A stretch of DNA of 37,400 nucleotides, taken from assembly GCA_937891905.1 (NCBI GenBank), contig CALATT010000053.1, forward strand, positions 1 to 37,400, in the 5' to 3' direction. The stretch is from an uncultured Bacteroidales bacterium. Its GTDB lineage: Bacteria; Bacteroidota; Bacteroidia; Bacteroidales; Paludibacteraceae. The position numbers were made by a program, and so were the translations under genes. Each line of letters opens with the position of its first letter. The first letter of the stretch is position 1. The notes beneath the pieces were generated by a model. It was not told the origin of the DNA. It searched no databases and saw nothing but the letters and a program-made list of their open reading frames with translations. Shown here in pieces: positions 1 through 8,622 of the stretch.

Positions 1-71
1 GGTTCTCCACATCCGCAGGATGTAAATGCCTTTGCGACAGCAAAAATATAAAAAAACATAGTATATACTGA

Positions 72-491
72 ATGGCAATTGATCAGAACACATTGAAGCA
101 AGCTGTTTATCCTATTGTGGGTGCATGCCACGAGGTGCATAAACACTTAGGAGCATTTCTAAATGAATATATGTACCAAGATGCGTTAGCTATCGAATTA
201 TCTTGCCGTAATATCCCTTATGAGAAGGAGTTTGCTTTCTCTGCTGATTACAAGGGACAAAGGATAGAGCACCAGCATAAGGCAGATTTTTGCGTACATG
301 GAGCAGACACAGATATTTTAATTGAATGCAAAGCTGCTGATAAATTGATAGATACTCATCGTCAGCAACTATGGAACTATATGCGCCTATCGGGTATTCA
401 TGTAGGAGTGCTATATAATTTTGCTCCTATGTATGCCCAATGTGAAAAATATTATTACGATCCTGTGACAGTTCGTATGATTGCATTTTAA
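72..491 (+). CDS. GxxExxY family protein (PDDEXK-like fold)
   Basis: This 139-residue protein matches the GxxExxY family, small proteins of unknown role that keep a PDDEXK nuclease-like core. Visible features are the N-terminal helix with HKHLGAFLNEYMYQDAL (residues 24-40), where E32 and Y35 of the signature are kept but the first Gly position appears to be Phe. The candidate metal-site residues D72 and E85-C86-K87 lie in a DxnECK arrangement, followed by QQLWNYMR, typical of the family. The length is normal. It stands alone in front of the thioredoxin-like gene with a 66-nt gap. Nuclease activity is not shown for the family, so only the family call is firm. A short perfect hairpin (9-23) lies upstream; I see no clear promoter, but the window edge may cut it. 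Confidence 0.8.
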   Translation: MAIDQNTLKQAVYPIVGACHEVHKHLGAFLNEYMYQDALAIELSCRNIPYEKEFAFSADYKGQRIEHQHKADFCVHGADTDILIECKAADKLIDTHRQQLWNYMRLSGIHVGVLYNFAPMYAQCEKYYYDPVTVRMIAF

Positions 492-557
492 GAATAACTA
501 CTAATAAGCTAAGATGTTTTTACTATTTTTGTTATAAATAAAAAGATAAATAATTAA

Positions 558-1361
558 ATGAAAAAACATATGAAAAAGCAAGTATTGATGATCTTGGCAG
601 CGATGATGGTATTCGCAGGTTGCCAAAATGGAACAAAGCAAGCAGAGCAGACAGCAAGTATAGATCTCAAAGAGGTTTCAGAGGCGCTGTATGATAGTAC
701 GGTCAATGCGATAGAGGTGGCAGAGACGCAAGAGGCAAAAGACCTCATTATTGAGCAATACATAGATACACTATATGCCTTATTGGATGAGCATATGGGT
801 GCTATCTATTCCGATACCCTCTTCTCTGGTGTATCGTATATGTTCACTCAGGAGCAGAAGCAAAACTTGTTTGCTAAGATGCCTAAAGAGATGTTGGAGT
901 CTGAGACGATTGAGCCGATGCACAAGACTTTCCTATTGGAGGTAGCCACTTCGGCAGGCAATCCTTATACTGATTTCACAGCGCTGACGCCAGAAGGCGA
1001 AGAGTTGTCTTTGAGCGAATTGGTGGGCAAGACGGACTATGTGCTCGTGGATTTCTGGGCATCATGGTGTGGCCCTTGTCGCCGCCTGATCCCTGTGCTC
1101 AAGGATGTGTATGCATCGCAACCTAAAGGACGATTGCAAATACTGAGTTGCAGTTGCGACCGCGACGAGGATGCGTGGCGTCAGGCTTTAGAGGAGGAGC
1201 AGATGCCTTGGCCACAGATGCGCGAAGATGAGCAATATGTATGCAATGATAAATACGGCGTGGTGGGTATCCCCACTACTATCCTTATTGATAAAGAGGG
1301 TGTAATCATCGCACGCAATCCCGATGAGGCAGAGTTGGAGGCTATCCTTTGGGGCGAATAG
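558..1361 (+). CDS. TlpA/ResA-like thiol-disulfide oxidoreductase lipoprotein
   Basis: The protein has 267 residues. The N-terminus is a lipoprotein signal peptide with a lipobox ending VFAGC (Cys about 22), so it is probably anchored in an envelope membrane. Residues about 135-265 form a thioredoxin-fold domain of the AhpC-TSA/TlpA type with the redox motif WCGPC (Cys171 and Cys174) inside DFWASWCGPC. The cis-Pro loop reads GIPTT. In between is a helical region of about 110 residues that I do not recognise, as in many Bacteroidales TlpA-like proteins. It probably reduces or isomerises disulfides of envelope proteins. The start at 558 is chosen over the in-frame Met at 570 because both give a usable signal peptide and the longer one has two extra basic residues; either is possible. 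The gap to nagB is 29 nt. Confidence 0.85.
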   Translation: MKKHMKKQVLMILAAMMVFAGCQNGTKQAEQTASIDLKEVSEALYDSTVNAIEVAETQEAKDLIIEQYIDTLYALLDEHMGAIYSDTLFSGVSYMFTQEQKQNLFAKMPKEMLESETIEPMHKTFLLEVATSAGNPYTDFTALTPEGEELSLSELVGKTDYVLVDFWASWCGPCRRLIPVLKDVYASQPKGRLQILSCSCDRDEDAWRQALEEEQMPWPQMREDEQYVCNDKYGVVGIPTTILIDKEGVIIARNPDEAELEAILWGE

Positions 1362-1390
1362 AAAGTTGAAAAAATTAAAAAAATAAATAT

Positions 1391-2200
1391 ATGCGAGTTA
1401 TTATTCAACCATCGTATGACCTACTTAGTAAGTGGGCTGCGAATTATGTAGCAAAACGCATTAATGAATTCAAACCTAAGGAGGGTACCCCTTTTGTGTT
1501 GGGTTTGCCTACAGGTAGTTCTCCATTAGGTATGTACCAGGAGTTGATCAACCTGTATAAGGAGGGTAAGGTTAGTTTCCGCAATGTGGTGACATTCAAT
1601 ATGGATGAGTATGTGGGACTTCCCGAGGAGCATCCAGAGAGTTACCATAGTTTTATGTGGAATAACTTCTTTAATCATATCGACATCCGCAAGGAGAATG
1701 TGAATATTCTCAATGGTAATGCGGCGGACTTGGCAGCTGAATGTGCACGCTATGAGGCAAAGATAAAGAACTATGGAGGTATTCATCTATTCTTAGGTGG
1801 CATCGGTCCTGATGGGCATATAGCCTTTAACGAACCGGGTTCGTCTTTATCCAGCCGCACGCGTAAGAAAGAGTTGACAACTGATACGATTATCGCCAAT
1901 AGTCGTTTCTTTGATAATGATGTGAATAAAGTGCCTAAGACTGCTTTGACAGTGGGCGTAGGTACAGTGATGGATGCGCAGGAGGTGCTGATTGTAGTGA
2001 ATGGGCATAATAAAGCGCGTGCGCTGCAGCATGCTATAGAGGAACCAATCAGTCATATGTGGACTGTGAGCGCATTGCAGATGCACCCACATGGTATCAT
2101 CGTGTGCGACGAGGCTGCGTGCGATGAATTGCGATTAGGTACATACAAATATTTCAAAGATATTGAACGCAATAACTTAGATCCAAATACAATCTTATAA
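1391..2200 (+). CDS. nagB: Glucosamine-6-phosphate deaminase NagB
   Basis: NagB converts glucosamine 6-phosphate to fructose 6-phosphate and ammonia in the cytoplasm, feeding amino sugars into glycolysis. The 269 residues match the usual length. The active-site residues fall at the same numbers as in E. coli: D72 (FNMDEYVGL), and D141, H143 and E148 within GPDGHIAFNEPGSSL. The phosphate-binding loop LGLPTGSSPLGMY is at about 37-49. The stop overlaps the cysS start as TAATG, so the two genes are probably translationally coupled, although their pathways are unrelated. The start directly follows an A-rich stretch without a Shine-Dalgarno sequence, which is normal in this phylum. The call is secure. 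Confidence 0.97.
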   Translation: MRVIIQPSYDLLSKWAANYVAKRINEFKPKEGTPFVLGLPTGSSPLGMYQELINLYKEGKVSFRNVVTFNMDEYVGLPEEHPESYHSFMWNNFFNHIDIRKENVNILNGNAADLAAECARYEAKIKNYGGIHLFLGGIGPDGHIAFNEPGSSLSSRTRKKELTTDTIIANSRFFDNDVNKVPKTALTVGVGTVMDAQEVLIVVNGHNKARALQHAIEEPISHMWTVSALQMHPHGIIVCDEAACDELRLGTYKYFKDIERNNLDPNTIL

Positions 2201-3663
2201 TGTTACAAATCTATAATTCATTATCTCGACTTAAAGAGACATTCAAACCATTGCATGAAGGACATGTGGGTATGTATGTGTGCGGTCCAACGGTATATGG
2301 CGATGCACATTTGGGACATGCGCGTCCTGCTATCACTTTTGACTTGCTATATCGCTACTTGCAGCACTTGGGTTATAAGGTGCGCTATGTGCGTAATATA
2401 ACCGATGTAGGGCACTTGGAGCATGATGCTGATGAGGGCGAAGATAAGATAGCTAAGAAAGCGCGATTGGAGCAGTTGGAACCGATGGAAGTGGTGCAGT
2501 ACTTCACCAATCGCTACCACCGCGATATGGCAGCGCTCAATGTGCTACCTCCATCTATCGAACCCCATGCGAGTGGACATATCATTGAGCAGATTGCTTT
2601 TGTGCAAAAGATACTTGATAAGGGTTATGCCTATGTGAGCAATGGGTCTGTGTATATGGATGTGGAGAAGTATGCGAAGGATTATCCATATGGCAAGTTG
2701 AGTGGCCGTAATCTGAATGATATAGTGACCGAGACACGCGAGTTGGATGGTCAGAGTGAGAAGAAACATAGTTATGATTTCGCGCTGTGGAAGAAAGCCA
2801 GTCCTGAGCATATCATGCATTGGCCCAGTCCATGGAGCGAAGGATTCCCAGGATGGCATATGGAGTGCTCTGCGATGGGAACGAAATACTTAGGCGAGCA
2901 ATTCGATATCCACGGTGGAGGATTAGACCTTATCTTCCCTCACCACGAGGCAGAGATAGCACAGAGTTGTGCAGCCTTAGGTAAGGAGAGTGTGCACTAT
3001 TGGATGCATAATAATATGATTACCATTGCGGGTAAGAAGATGGGTAAGAGTTATAATAACTTTATCACCCTTGAGCAGTTCTTTAGCGGTAATCATGAAT
3101 TGCTGAGCAAGCCATTCGGTCCGATGGTTATCCGCTTCTTTATCCTGCAGGCACACTACCGCTCCACAGTGGATTTCTCATCCGAGGCCTTAGAGGCAGC
3201 AGAGAAAGGATTGCAGCGTATGCAAGAGGCGTATGCACGATTGATGAAACTGCAAGCAAGCGCTACCACATCAGTAGAAGTGGATGGGTTGCGTGCGCGT
3301 TGCCAAGAGGCGATGGATGATGATCTCAATTCGCCATTTGTAATTGCTGCGCTTTTCGATAGCGTGCGCGCAATCAATACAGTGGCAGATGGTAAGGGTA
3401 CTATTAGCGAGGCGGACCTGAATGAACTGCGTGCTGTATGGCAGACTTATGCAATCGATATTCTCGGTCTGCGATTGGCAGAGCAGGGAGGTGATGATAG
3501 CAAGATGACCGCCTTCCATAGTGCTATCGACCTGCTATTGGGTATTCGTCTGCAAGCAAAGCAGAATAAAGATTGGGCTACGAGCGATAAGATACGCAAT
3601 GAACTAACCGCTCTTGGATTCCAGATCAAAGACACAAAAGACGGATTTGAATGGAGTATCTAA
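2200..3663 (+). CDS. cysS: Cysteinyl-tRNA synthetase
   Basis: CysRS, a class I aminoacyl-tRNA synthetase, charges tRNA-Cys. The 487-residue protein has the HIGH-type motif HLGH at 37-40, the zinc ligand C28 in YVCGPTVY, the further zinc region around WHMECSAM and FPHHEAEIAQS, and a KMSKS loop that reads KKMGKS at 279-284. The Gly variant of that loop is found in other CysRS proteins, so it is not a defect. The DALR-type and C-terminal anticodon regions follow. It overlaps nagB by one base. Its stop lies directly before a short heptamer array (3665-3707). Confidence 0.97.
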   Translation: MLQIYNSLSRLKETFKPLHEGHVGMYVCGPTVYGDAHLGHARPAITFDLLYRYLQHLGYKVRYVRNITDVGHLEHDADEGEDKIAKKARLEQLEPMEVVQYFTNRYHRDMAALNVLPPSIEPHASGHIIEQIAFVQKILDKGYAYVSNGSVYMDVEKYAKDYPYGKLSGRNLNDIVTETRELDGQSEKKHSYDFALWKKASPEHIMHWPSPWSEGFPGWHMECSAMGTKYLGEQFDIHGGGLDLIFPHHEAEIAQSCAALGKESVHYWMHNNMITIAGKKMGKSYNNFITLEQFFSGNHELLSKPFGPMVIRFFILQAHYRSTVDFSSEALEAAEKGLQRMQEAYARLMKLQASATTSVEVDGLRARCQEAMDDDLNSPFVIAALFDSVRAINTVADGKGTISEADLNELRAVWQTYAIDILGLRLAEQGGDDSKMTAFHSAIDLLLGIRLQAKQNKDWATSDKIRNELTALGFQIKDTKDGFEWSI

Positions 3664-3664
3664 G

Positions 3665-3707
3665 GAAGTACGAAGGAACGATGTACGAAGGACGAAGAAC
3701 GGAGAAC
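3665..3707. repeat. Degenerate heptamer array, about 6 units
   Basis: The units read GAAGTAC, GAAGGAAC, GATGTAC, GAAGGAC, GAAGAAC and GGAGAAC, a 7-nt period with one 8-nt unit. The array fills the spacer between the cysS stop and the likely start of the next gene at 3726. It is one of eight short arrays in the window. Confidence 0.75.
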
Positions 3708-3725
3708 ATAAGGCAAAGGATAGGG

Positions 3726-4385
3726 ATGCTTATCCTTTGCCTTTTATCGATTCTATTGATAAACTGCGGAGGTGAGAATGCTACGGAGAAAGCACCGGAG
3801 ATAATAGAAGATCACTTAGTGGCTTATCCTGGGCGTACTTTCAGCTATAAGCATAAGTTCAATGACTTGCAGTCCAAGCAAATCCAAGCTGCACAGGCGA
3901 TAGGTCTTCCTCGCCCACCTCGTGATCGTGAGGACGCTGCGGCTATGCGAAAGCACTTGACGCTTATTGCCACGAATGATAATTATGTGGTGGAAGAACT
4001 GACCCACTCTGTGCCGTATTTGGTACCTGCAGCCAAGCGTGAATTGGATGCGATAGGTGCTGAATGGGCAGATATATTGCAGCGCAATGGATTGCCACAT
4101 TATCGATTTTATGTAACGAGTGTGTTGCGCACGCAAGAGGGAATTAAGCGATTGCAAAAGAGTGGTAATGTGAATAGCGTATCCAAGTCATGCCATTGCT
4201 ATGGCACCACTTTTGACCTCGCGTATATGCGCTATGATAAGGTAACGCGCACGCGCGATTATATGACGGAAGATAACCTCAAATTAGTTTTGGGTCAAGT
4301 GTTGCTCAATCACCAGCGAGCAGGTAAGATATATGTGAAATACGAATGGAAGCAGAGTTGCTTCCATGTGACGGTGAGAGAGTGA
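3726..4385 (+). CDS. DUF5715 family lipoprotein, peptidase M15-like
   Basis: I chose the Met at 3726 because it begins directly with a lipoprotein signal (MLILCLLSILLINC, lipobox Cys at residue 14). The upstream in-frame extension to 3651 consists of heptamer repeats and overlaps cysS. The mature part matches the Bacteroidales DUF5715 family. The segment SCHCYGTTFDLAY together with the C-terminal CFHVTV resembles the zinc-binding SxHxxGxxxD and HxH-type sites of M15 D-Ala-D-Ala carboxypeptidases (VanY-like). YVTSVLRT before it fits the substrate-binding Arg region of that fold. It may therefore act on peptidoglycan stem peptides at the membrane, which is inference. It ends directly against the convergent gene at 4386 with no bases between the stop codons and no visible terminator. 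Confidence 0.8.
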   Translation: MLILCLLSILLINCGGENATEKAPEIIEDHLVAYPGRTFSYKHKFNDLQSKQIQAAQAIGLPRPPRDREDAAAMRKHLTLIATNDNYVVEELTHSVPYLVPAAKRELDAIGAEWADILQRNGLPHYRFYVTSVLRTQEGIKRLQKSGNVNSVSKSCHCYGTTFDLAYMRYDKVTRTRDYMTEDNLKLVLGQVLLNHQRAGKIYVKYEWKQSCFHVTVRE

Positions 4386-4793
4386 TTATAGATGTCTTCT
4401 CTCGCGGACGATGAATAGCGCTTCTTCTCGGATATCGAGGGGGAGCGCTATATTTCTGAGTTGCATGCTTCGGCACCATCCAGGCACATCGCGCTCCTGT
4501 AATGTGGCGAATACATGCTGTATGGCAGCCACTTGTTCGGGTGTGTATTGCTCGGGGTCAATACCTGCGAGTGCATCTAATTCTTCATCATCGTAGTAGA
4601 TGATCTCTGCATTGGTTTGGAGCAATGTCTCTCGTTCGCAAACGAGGTGTTCGCCACAGCAGCCGTCATCGGGTGCGTTGGTTTCGGGCGTGGTTTCGCC
4701 CGCCAATGCTTGTTTTTGGCGTTGGCGCTCACGAACCTCATAGAGGATAGCGATGAGGATACCTAATGCTATGAATATAATCAATGGAATCAT
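4386..4793 (-). CDS. Small membrane protein with CCGxHxVCE motif, parE-linked
   Basis: This 135-residue protein starts with one transmembrane helix (about 3-19, IPLIIFIALGILIAILYEV) followed by a basic coil. A soluble domain carries CCGEHLVCERETLL (about 45-58), then YYDDEELD and VPGWCRSMQLRNIALP. The pattern is one I associate with a conserved Bacteroidales family found next to topoisomerase IV genes and sometimes labelled phospholipase. I see no phospholipase catalytic motif and would not use that name. The Cys-Cys-x-x-His-x-x-Cys cluster could bind a metal. It overlaps the parE stop by 4 nt (ATGA), so it is translated from the parE message. Confidence 0.75.
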   Translation of the reverse strand: MIPLIIFIALGILIAILYEVRERQRQKQALAGETTPETNAPDDGCCGEHLVCERETLLQTNAEIIYYDDEELDALAGIDPEQYTPEQVAAIQHVFATLQERDVPGWCRSMQLRNIALPLDIREEALFIVRERRHL

Positions 4794-6703
4794 TCGTCTG
4801 CTTCTACTCTATCTTCTTCTACAACGAGGTTGTCAATGATGAATGACTGGCGCTCGGTGGTGTTCTTACCCATATAGAAAGCAAGCAACTCATGCACTGA
4901 GTCCTCTTTGCGCAGTTTGACCTGGTCCAAACGAATCTCCTTACCAATAAATCCTTTGAACTCATCAGGAGATATCTCTCCGAGACCTTTAAATCGTGTT
5001 ATTTCGGGATTCTTGATGTCATTGATAGCTTGCAAGCGCTCTTCTTCAGAATAGCAATAGCGTGTCTGATTCTTATCTTTGACGCGGAAGAGAGGTGTTT
5101 GGAGTATATAGACATGTCCTTTCTTGACAAGGTCAGGGAAGAACTGCAGGAAGAAAGTGAGCATCAGCAATCGTATGTGCATGCCATCCACATCGGCATC
5201 GGTAGCGATGATCACTTTATTATAGCGCAGTTCGTCCAATCCATCTTCTATATTGAGTGCCGATTGGAGGCAGTTGAATTCTTCATTCTCGTACACGACA
5301 GACTTGCTCAGTCCGTAGGAGTTGAGGGGTTTACCTCGTAATGAGAAGACGGCTTGTGTGCGCACATCGCGGCTCTTGGTGATAGAACCTGATGCAGATA
5401 GACCCTCGGTGATGAAGATAGAGGTGTCTAAGCGCAAATCATCATCTGCGTCTTTGGCTGATTTGACGGGTTTGGAGTCATTGAGGTGAATCTGACAGTC
5501 GCGCAGTTTGGGGTTATTGACAAGGTTCTTTTTCGCCCGCTCGCGTGCTGCTTTGGTGACGCCAGCGATAGCTTTGCGTTCCTTCTCGCTATCTTGTATC
5601 TTCTGCAGCATGACCTCTGTGATCTCAGGGTGCTTGTGCAAGAAATTATCAAGCTGCTGCTTGACGAAATCATTGACGAACTTATTGACGCTCAGTCCGC
5701 CGGTGGGTGACATGTCTTTCGAACCCAACTTCACTTTCGTTTGGCTCTCGAAGACGGGTTCTTCCACATTGATAGCAATAGCGCCTACAACGCCATTGCG
5801 GATATCAACGAGTTCTTGATTTTTATTAAAGAATTCCTTGATGGTGCGTCCGATAGCTTCTCTATAGGCAGCCTGGTGCGTACCTCCTTGGATAGTATGC
5901 TGACCATTGACAAAGGAGAAATACTCATCGCTATTTTGGTCGGTATGGGTGAGTGCAATCTCAATATCATCGCCTTGTATATGAATGATAGGATAGAGGG
6001 GTTCGACGGTCATATTCTCCGTAAGGAGGTCTAATAGACCATTCTTGCTCATATATTTCTTACCATTATAAATGAGCGTGAGGCCTGTATTGAGATAAGC
6101 GTAATTACGCAGCAGTTCCTCTATATAATCATCGCGGAAACGATAGTTCTCGAATAATCCTTTGCTATCATCGGGTATAAACTCAATGATAGTACCTCTT
6201 TTCTCGGTGCCAGTATAGTCCTGGATGTCTGTATCTGATGTCAGTTTGCCTTGTGCAAACTCTGCCTTGCGCATCTTGCCGTCACGGAAGGACTGCACGC
6301 TGAAATAGGATGAGAGGGCATTGACGGCTTTGGTTCCCACACCATTGAGGCCGACTGATTTTTTGAATGCCTTGCTATCGTATTTACCACCTGTATTGAG
6401 AACGGATACTACTTCCACTAATTTACCCAATGGGATACCACGACCATAGTCTCTCACTCTCACTTTGCCATCCTGTACATCCACTTCGATGGTCTTACCC
6501 TCGCCCATGCGGTATTCGTCGATGGAGTTATCGATGCTCTCTTTGATAAGCACATAGATACCATCGTCGGAGTGCGAACCATCGCCTAACTTACCGATAT
6601 ACATACCCGGACGGCGACGGATATGCTCCATGTCGTCAAGGTGGATGATATTTTCATCTCCGTAAGAGACAGTTTGTATTTGTTCTTTGTCGTTTTCAGC
6701 CAT
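4790..6703 (-). CDS. parE: DNA topoisomerase IV subunit B
   Basis: ParE is the ATPase subunit of the type IIA topoisomerase that unlinks daughter chromosomes, acting with ParC, which is not in this window. The 637-residue length is normal. The GHKL ATPase part shows the N box (KESIDNSIDEYRMG), DYGRGIPLG and GLNGVGTKAVNALS. The TOPRIM part has E433 and the DxD pair D502/D504 (ATDADVDGMHIR), then RFKGLGE. The conserved EGDSA stretch reads EGLSA here, with Leu435 where GyrB and ParE of many bacteria have Asp. The lineage-specific insert SITKSRDVRTQAVFSLRGK favours ParE over GyrB for this phylum. The upstream aldo/keto reductase stop overlaps its start by one base (TAATG). Confidence 0.93.
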   Translation of the reverse strand: MAENDKEQIQTVSYGDENIIHLDDMEHIRRRPGMYIGKLGDGSHSDDGIYVLIKESIDNSIDEYRMGEGKTIEVDVQDGKVRVRDYGRGIPLGKLVEVVSVLNTGGKYDSKAFKKSVGLNGVGTKAVNALSSYFSVQSFRDGKMRKAEFAQGKLTSDTDIQDYTGTEKRGTIIEFIPDDSKGLFENYRFRDDYIEELLRNYAYLNTGLTLIYNGKKYMSKNGLLDLLTENMTVEPLYPIIHIQGDDIEIALTHTDQNSDEYFSFVNGQHTIQGGTHQAAYREAIGRTIKEFFNKNQELVDIRNGVVGAIAINVEEPVFESQTKVKLGSKDMSPTGGLSVNKFVNDFVKQQLDNFLHKHPEITEVMLQKIQDSEKERKAIAGVTKAARERAKKNLVNNPKLRDCQIHLNDSKPVKSAKDADDDLRLDTSIFITEGLSASGSITKSRDVRTQAVFSLRGKPLNSYGLSKSVVYENEEFNCLQSALNIEDGLDELRYNKVIIATDADVDGMHIRLLMLTFFLQFFPDLVKKGHVYILQTPLFRVKDKNQTRYCYSEEERLQAINDIKNPEITRFKGLGEISPDEFKGFIGKEIRLDQVKLRKEDSVHELLAFYMGKNTTERQSFIIDNLVVEEDRVEADE

Positions 6704-7650
6704 TATTGTAGGTTCAGTGTCTCGAGGTTATTTTTTAGTTGTGCTACGCTGCTGGCTCCTACCAATACGGAGGTGACACCTTGCTGGTCTAATACCCATG
6801 ATAGAGCTTCTTGTGCGATGGTGCGTCCGTGTGTGGCAGCTTGTGCTTGGAGTTGCTGCAGATAAGCGAGCATCTCGGGTGTGCGGCGCTCGGATTTGAG
6901 GAAATGCTCTTTTGCCATGCGTGAATCGGTAGGGATACCTTGCATATAGCGGTCGGTGAGCAATCCTTGTGCCAAAGGTGAATAGGCAATAAATCCAATT
7001 CCTTCTGCTTGGCAAAGGTCAAGGATACCTTCCTCTATGGGTTCTCTATCGAGCATATTGAGTCGTCCCTGATAGATAAGGAGCGGTGTATCGTGCTCTT
7101 TGAGATAGGTGATGGCTTGACGCAAGGGTTCGAGCGGCCAATTGGAAATACCCACATAGAGTGCTTTGCCCATCTTGACAGCATCCACTAAGGCTTGTAA
7201 TGTTTCCTCAATAGGTGTATTAGGGTCGAAGCGGTGTGAGTAGAATAGGTCCACATAATCCAATCCCATGCGCTTGAGCGATTGGTCCAAACTGGATAGT
7301 AGGTATTTACGGCTTCCCCATTCACCATAAGGTCCATCCCACATCCAGTATCCTGCTTTAGTGGAGATGAATAGTTCATCACGGAAGGGCGCAAAATCTT
7401 CCTTGAGCAGTTTACCCATTGTCTGTTCAGCCGAACCAGCAGGTACGCCGTAGTTGTTGGCAAGGTCGAAATGGGTGATGCCATTATCAAATGCGTAGCG
7501 AGTGATAGCACGGCTGCGCTCGAATGGATCTTCTCCACCGAAATTATGCCATAGTCCTAAACTTACTTTAGGGAGCAGTACGCCGCTCTTGCCGCATCGC
7601 GTGTATAGGTCACGCGCGTGCGCGTATCGTTGATCAGATGGGAGGTACAT
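6703..7650 (-). CDS. Aldo/keto reductase (YghZ/Kv-beta-like)
   Basis: This is an NADPH-dependent oxidoreductase of the aldo/keto reductase superfamily, 315 residues, in the group of E. coli YghZ (glyceraldehyde-3-phosphate reductase) and the potassium-channel beta subunits. The catalytic tetrad is visible: D62 and Y67 in FDLANNYG, K98 in STKAG and H139 in YSHR. The segment YWMWDGPYGEWGSRKYLLSS is characteristic of the YghZ group. The C-terminal cofactor-binding part holds VLVGASSVAQLKNNL. The physiological substrate cannot be read from the sequence. It is the gene before parE in a row of co-directional genes; a heptamer array separates it from the HIT gene. Confidence 0.9.
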   Translation of the reverse strand: MYLPSDQRYAHARDLYTRCGKSGVLLPKVSLGLWHNFGGEDPFERSRAITRYAFDNGITHFDLANNYGVPAGSAEQTMGKLLKEDFAPFRDELFISTKAGYWMWDGPYGEWGSRKYLLSSLDQSLKRMGLDYVDLFYSHRFDPNTPIEETLQALVDAVKMGKALYVGISNWPLEPLRQAITYLKEHDTPLLIYQGRLNMLDREPIEEGILDLCQAEGIGFIAYSPLAQGLLTDRYMQGIPTDSRMAKEHFLKSERRTPEMLAYLQQLQAQAATHGRTIAQEALSWVLDQQGVTSVLVGASSVAQLKNNLETLNLQ

Positions 7651-7662
7651 TAATGTGGAAAG

Positions 7663-7697
7663 TTTAATGTTTAATGTTGAATGTTTAATGTTGAATG
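7663..7697. repeat. Heptamer tandem array, 5 units
   Basis: Five exact 7-nt units read TTTAATG, TTTAATG, TTGAATG, TTTAATG, TTGAATG. They fill most of the 55-nt spacer between the HIT gene and the aldo/keto reductase gene. Confidence 0.9.
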
Positions 7698-7705
7698 TTT
7701 AGGGA

Positions 7706-8116
7706 TTAGTGGTGGGCATCGAGAGCCTCTGCTATAGAATTAGCAATAAAAGCCATCTCTTCGGCAGGAAGAGATAACTTAGGATTGGAGAAGAGCATAT
7801 CCTTCTCATTATTGATAGGTATGAGATGGATATGCACATGATTAACCTCCATGCCGATGACAGCCATTCCCACGCGTTTACATCCTGTAGCTGCTTTGAT
7901 AGCGCGTGCCACTTTTTTTGCGAATACGATGAGTGATTGTAATTGCTCGTCTGTGAGGCTGAAGATATAGTCAGCTTCGGGTTCGGGCAACTTAGGAATC
8001 ACCAGTGTATGTCCTTTGGTGAGCGGATGGATATCCAAAAAGGCGTAATGCTTATCGTCTTCTGCTACTTTGTAGCTTGGAATCTCTCCTTTGATGATGC
8101 GTGTGAAGAGTGTCAT
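7706..8116 (-). CDS. HIT family nucleotide-binding protein
   Basis: A histidine-triad protein of 136 residues. The catalytic motif HVHIHLIP has His93, His95 and His97, preceded by GMEVN. The N-terminal FTRIIKGEIPSYKV and the GHTLVIPK loop are typical of the HinT/Fhit-like branch that hydrolyses nucleoside phosphoramidates or dinucleotides. It lies 20 nt downstream of greA, a neighbourhood also seen in other Bacteroidota, and is probably in the same transcript. The exact substrate is not known. Confidence 0.92.
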   Translation of the reverse strand: MTLFTRIIKGEIPSYKVAEDDKHYAFLDIHPLTKGHTLVIPKLPEPEADYIFSLTDEQLQSLIVFAKKVARAIKAATGCKRVGMAVIGMEVNHVHIHLIPINNEKDMLFSNPKLSLPAEEMAFIANSIAEALDAHH

Positions 8117-8136
8117 GATTGGTATGATTTGATGTA

Positions 8137-8607
8137 TTAGATACTGATTTCCAAAACCTCTAATTCGAGCAATCCTGCAGGCACTTGCACTTTTGCCACT
8201 TCGCCCACTTTCTTACCCATCAGTCCTTTGGCGATAGGTGTGGTCACGGCAATCTTGCCTTCTAATGAGTTAGCGTCCGCTTCGGTCACCAATTGGTAGG
8301 TTTTTTCTTTGCCTGTATTGAGCATTTTAACGCGCACTTTGGTGAGAATTTGTACTTCATCGGTGCGGATGTCCGCGGTGTCTAATACCCTTGCGTCCAT
8401 TAGTTGTCGCTTGATTTGTGCAATCTTGCTCTCCAGTACACCTTGCTCTTCTTTAGCTGCGTCGTATTCTGCGTTTTCGCTCAGGTCACCTTTCTCGCGT
8501 GCCTCTGCGATAGCGGTGATAACGCGCTGACGCTCGACGGTTTCTAAATACTGGAGTTCGTCTTTTAGTTTTTGCAGACCTTCTTCGGTCATGTAAATTA
8601 CTGCCAT
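8137..8607 (-). CDS. greA: Transcription elongation factor GreA
   Basis: GreA enters the secondary channel of RNA polymerase and stimulates cleavage of backtracked RNA. The 156-residue protein has the coiled-coil N-terminal domain (about 1-75) with the tip acidic residues in EAREKGDLSENAEYDAAKEE, and a C-terminal FKBP-like domain with PIAKGLMGKKVGEV. The length is standard. It begins 15 nt after the stop of a 33-codon gene and shares a promoter at 8919-8950 with it and, probably, with the HIT gene. Confidence 0.97.
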   Translation of the reverse strand: MAVIYMTEEGLQKLKDELQYLETVERQRVITAIAEAREKGDLSENAEYDAAKEEQGVLESKIAQIKRQLMDARVLDTADIRTDEVQILTKVRVKMLNTGKEKTYQLVTEADANSLEGKIAVTTPIAKGLMGKKVGEVAKVQVPAGLLELEVLEISI

Positions 8608-8622
8608 ATATACTATATAATT

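Noticed and set aside
24..40. Promoter for the first gene (TGCCTTTGCGAC)
   Set aside because: The -7 box starts TG instead of TA and the -33 region would fall where no TTTG is present at the window edge.
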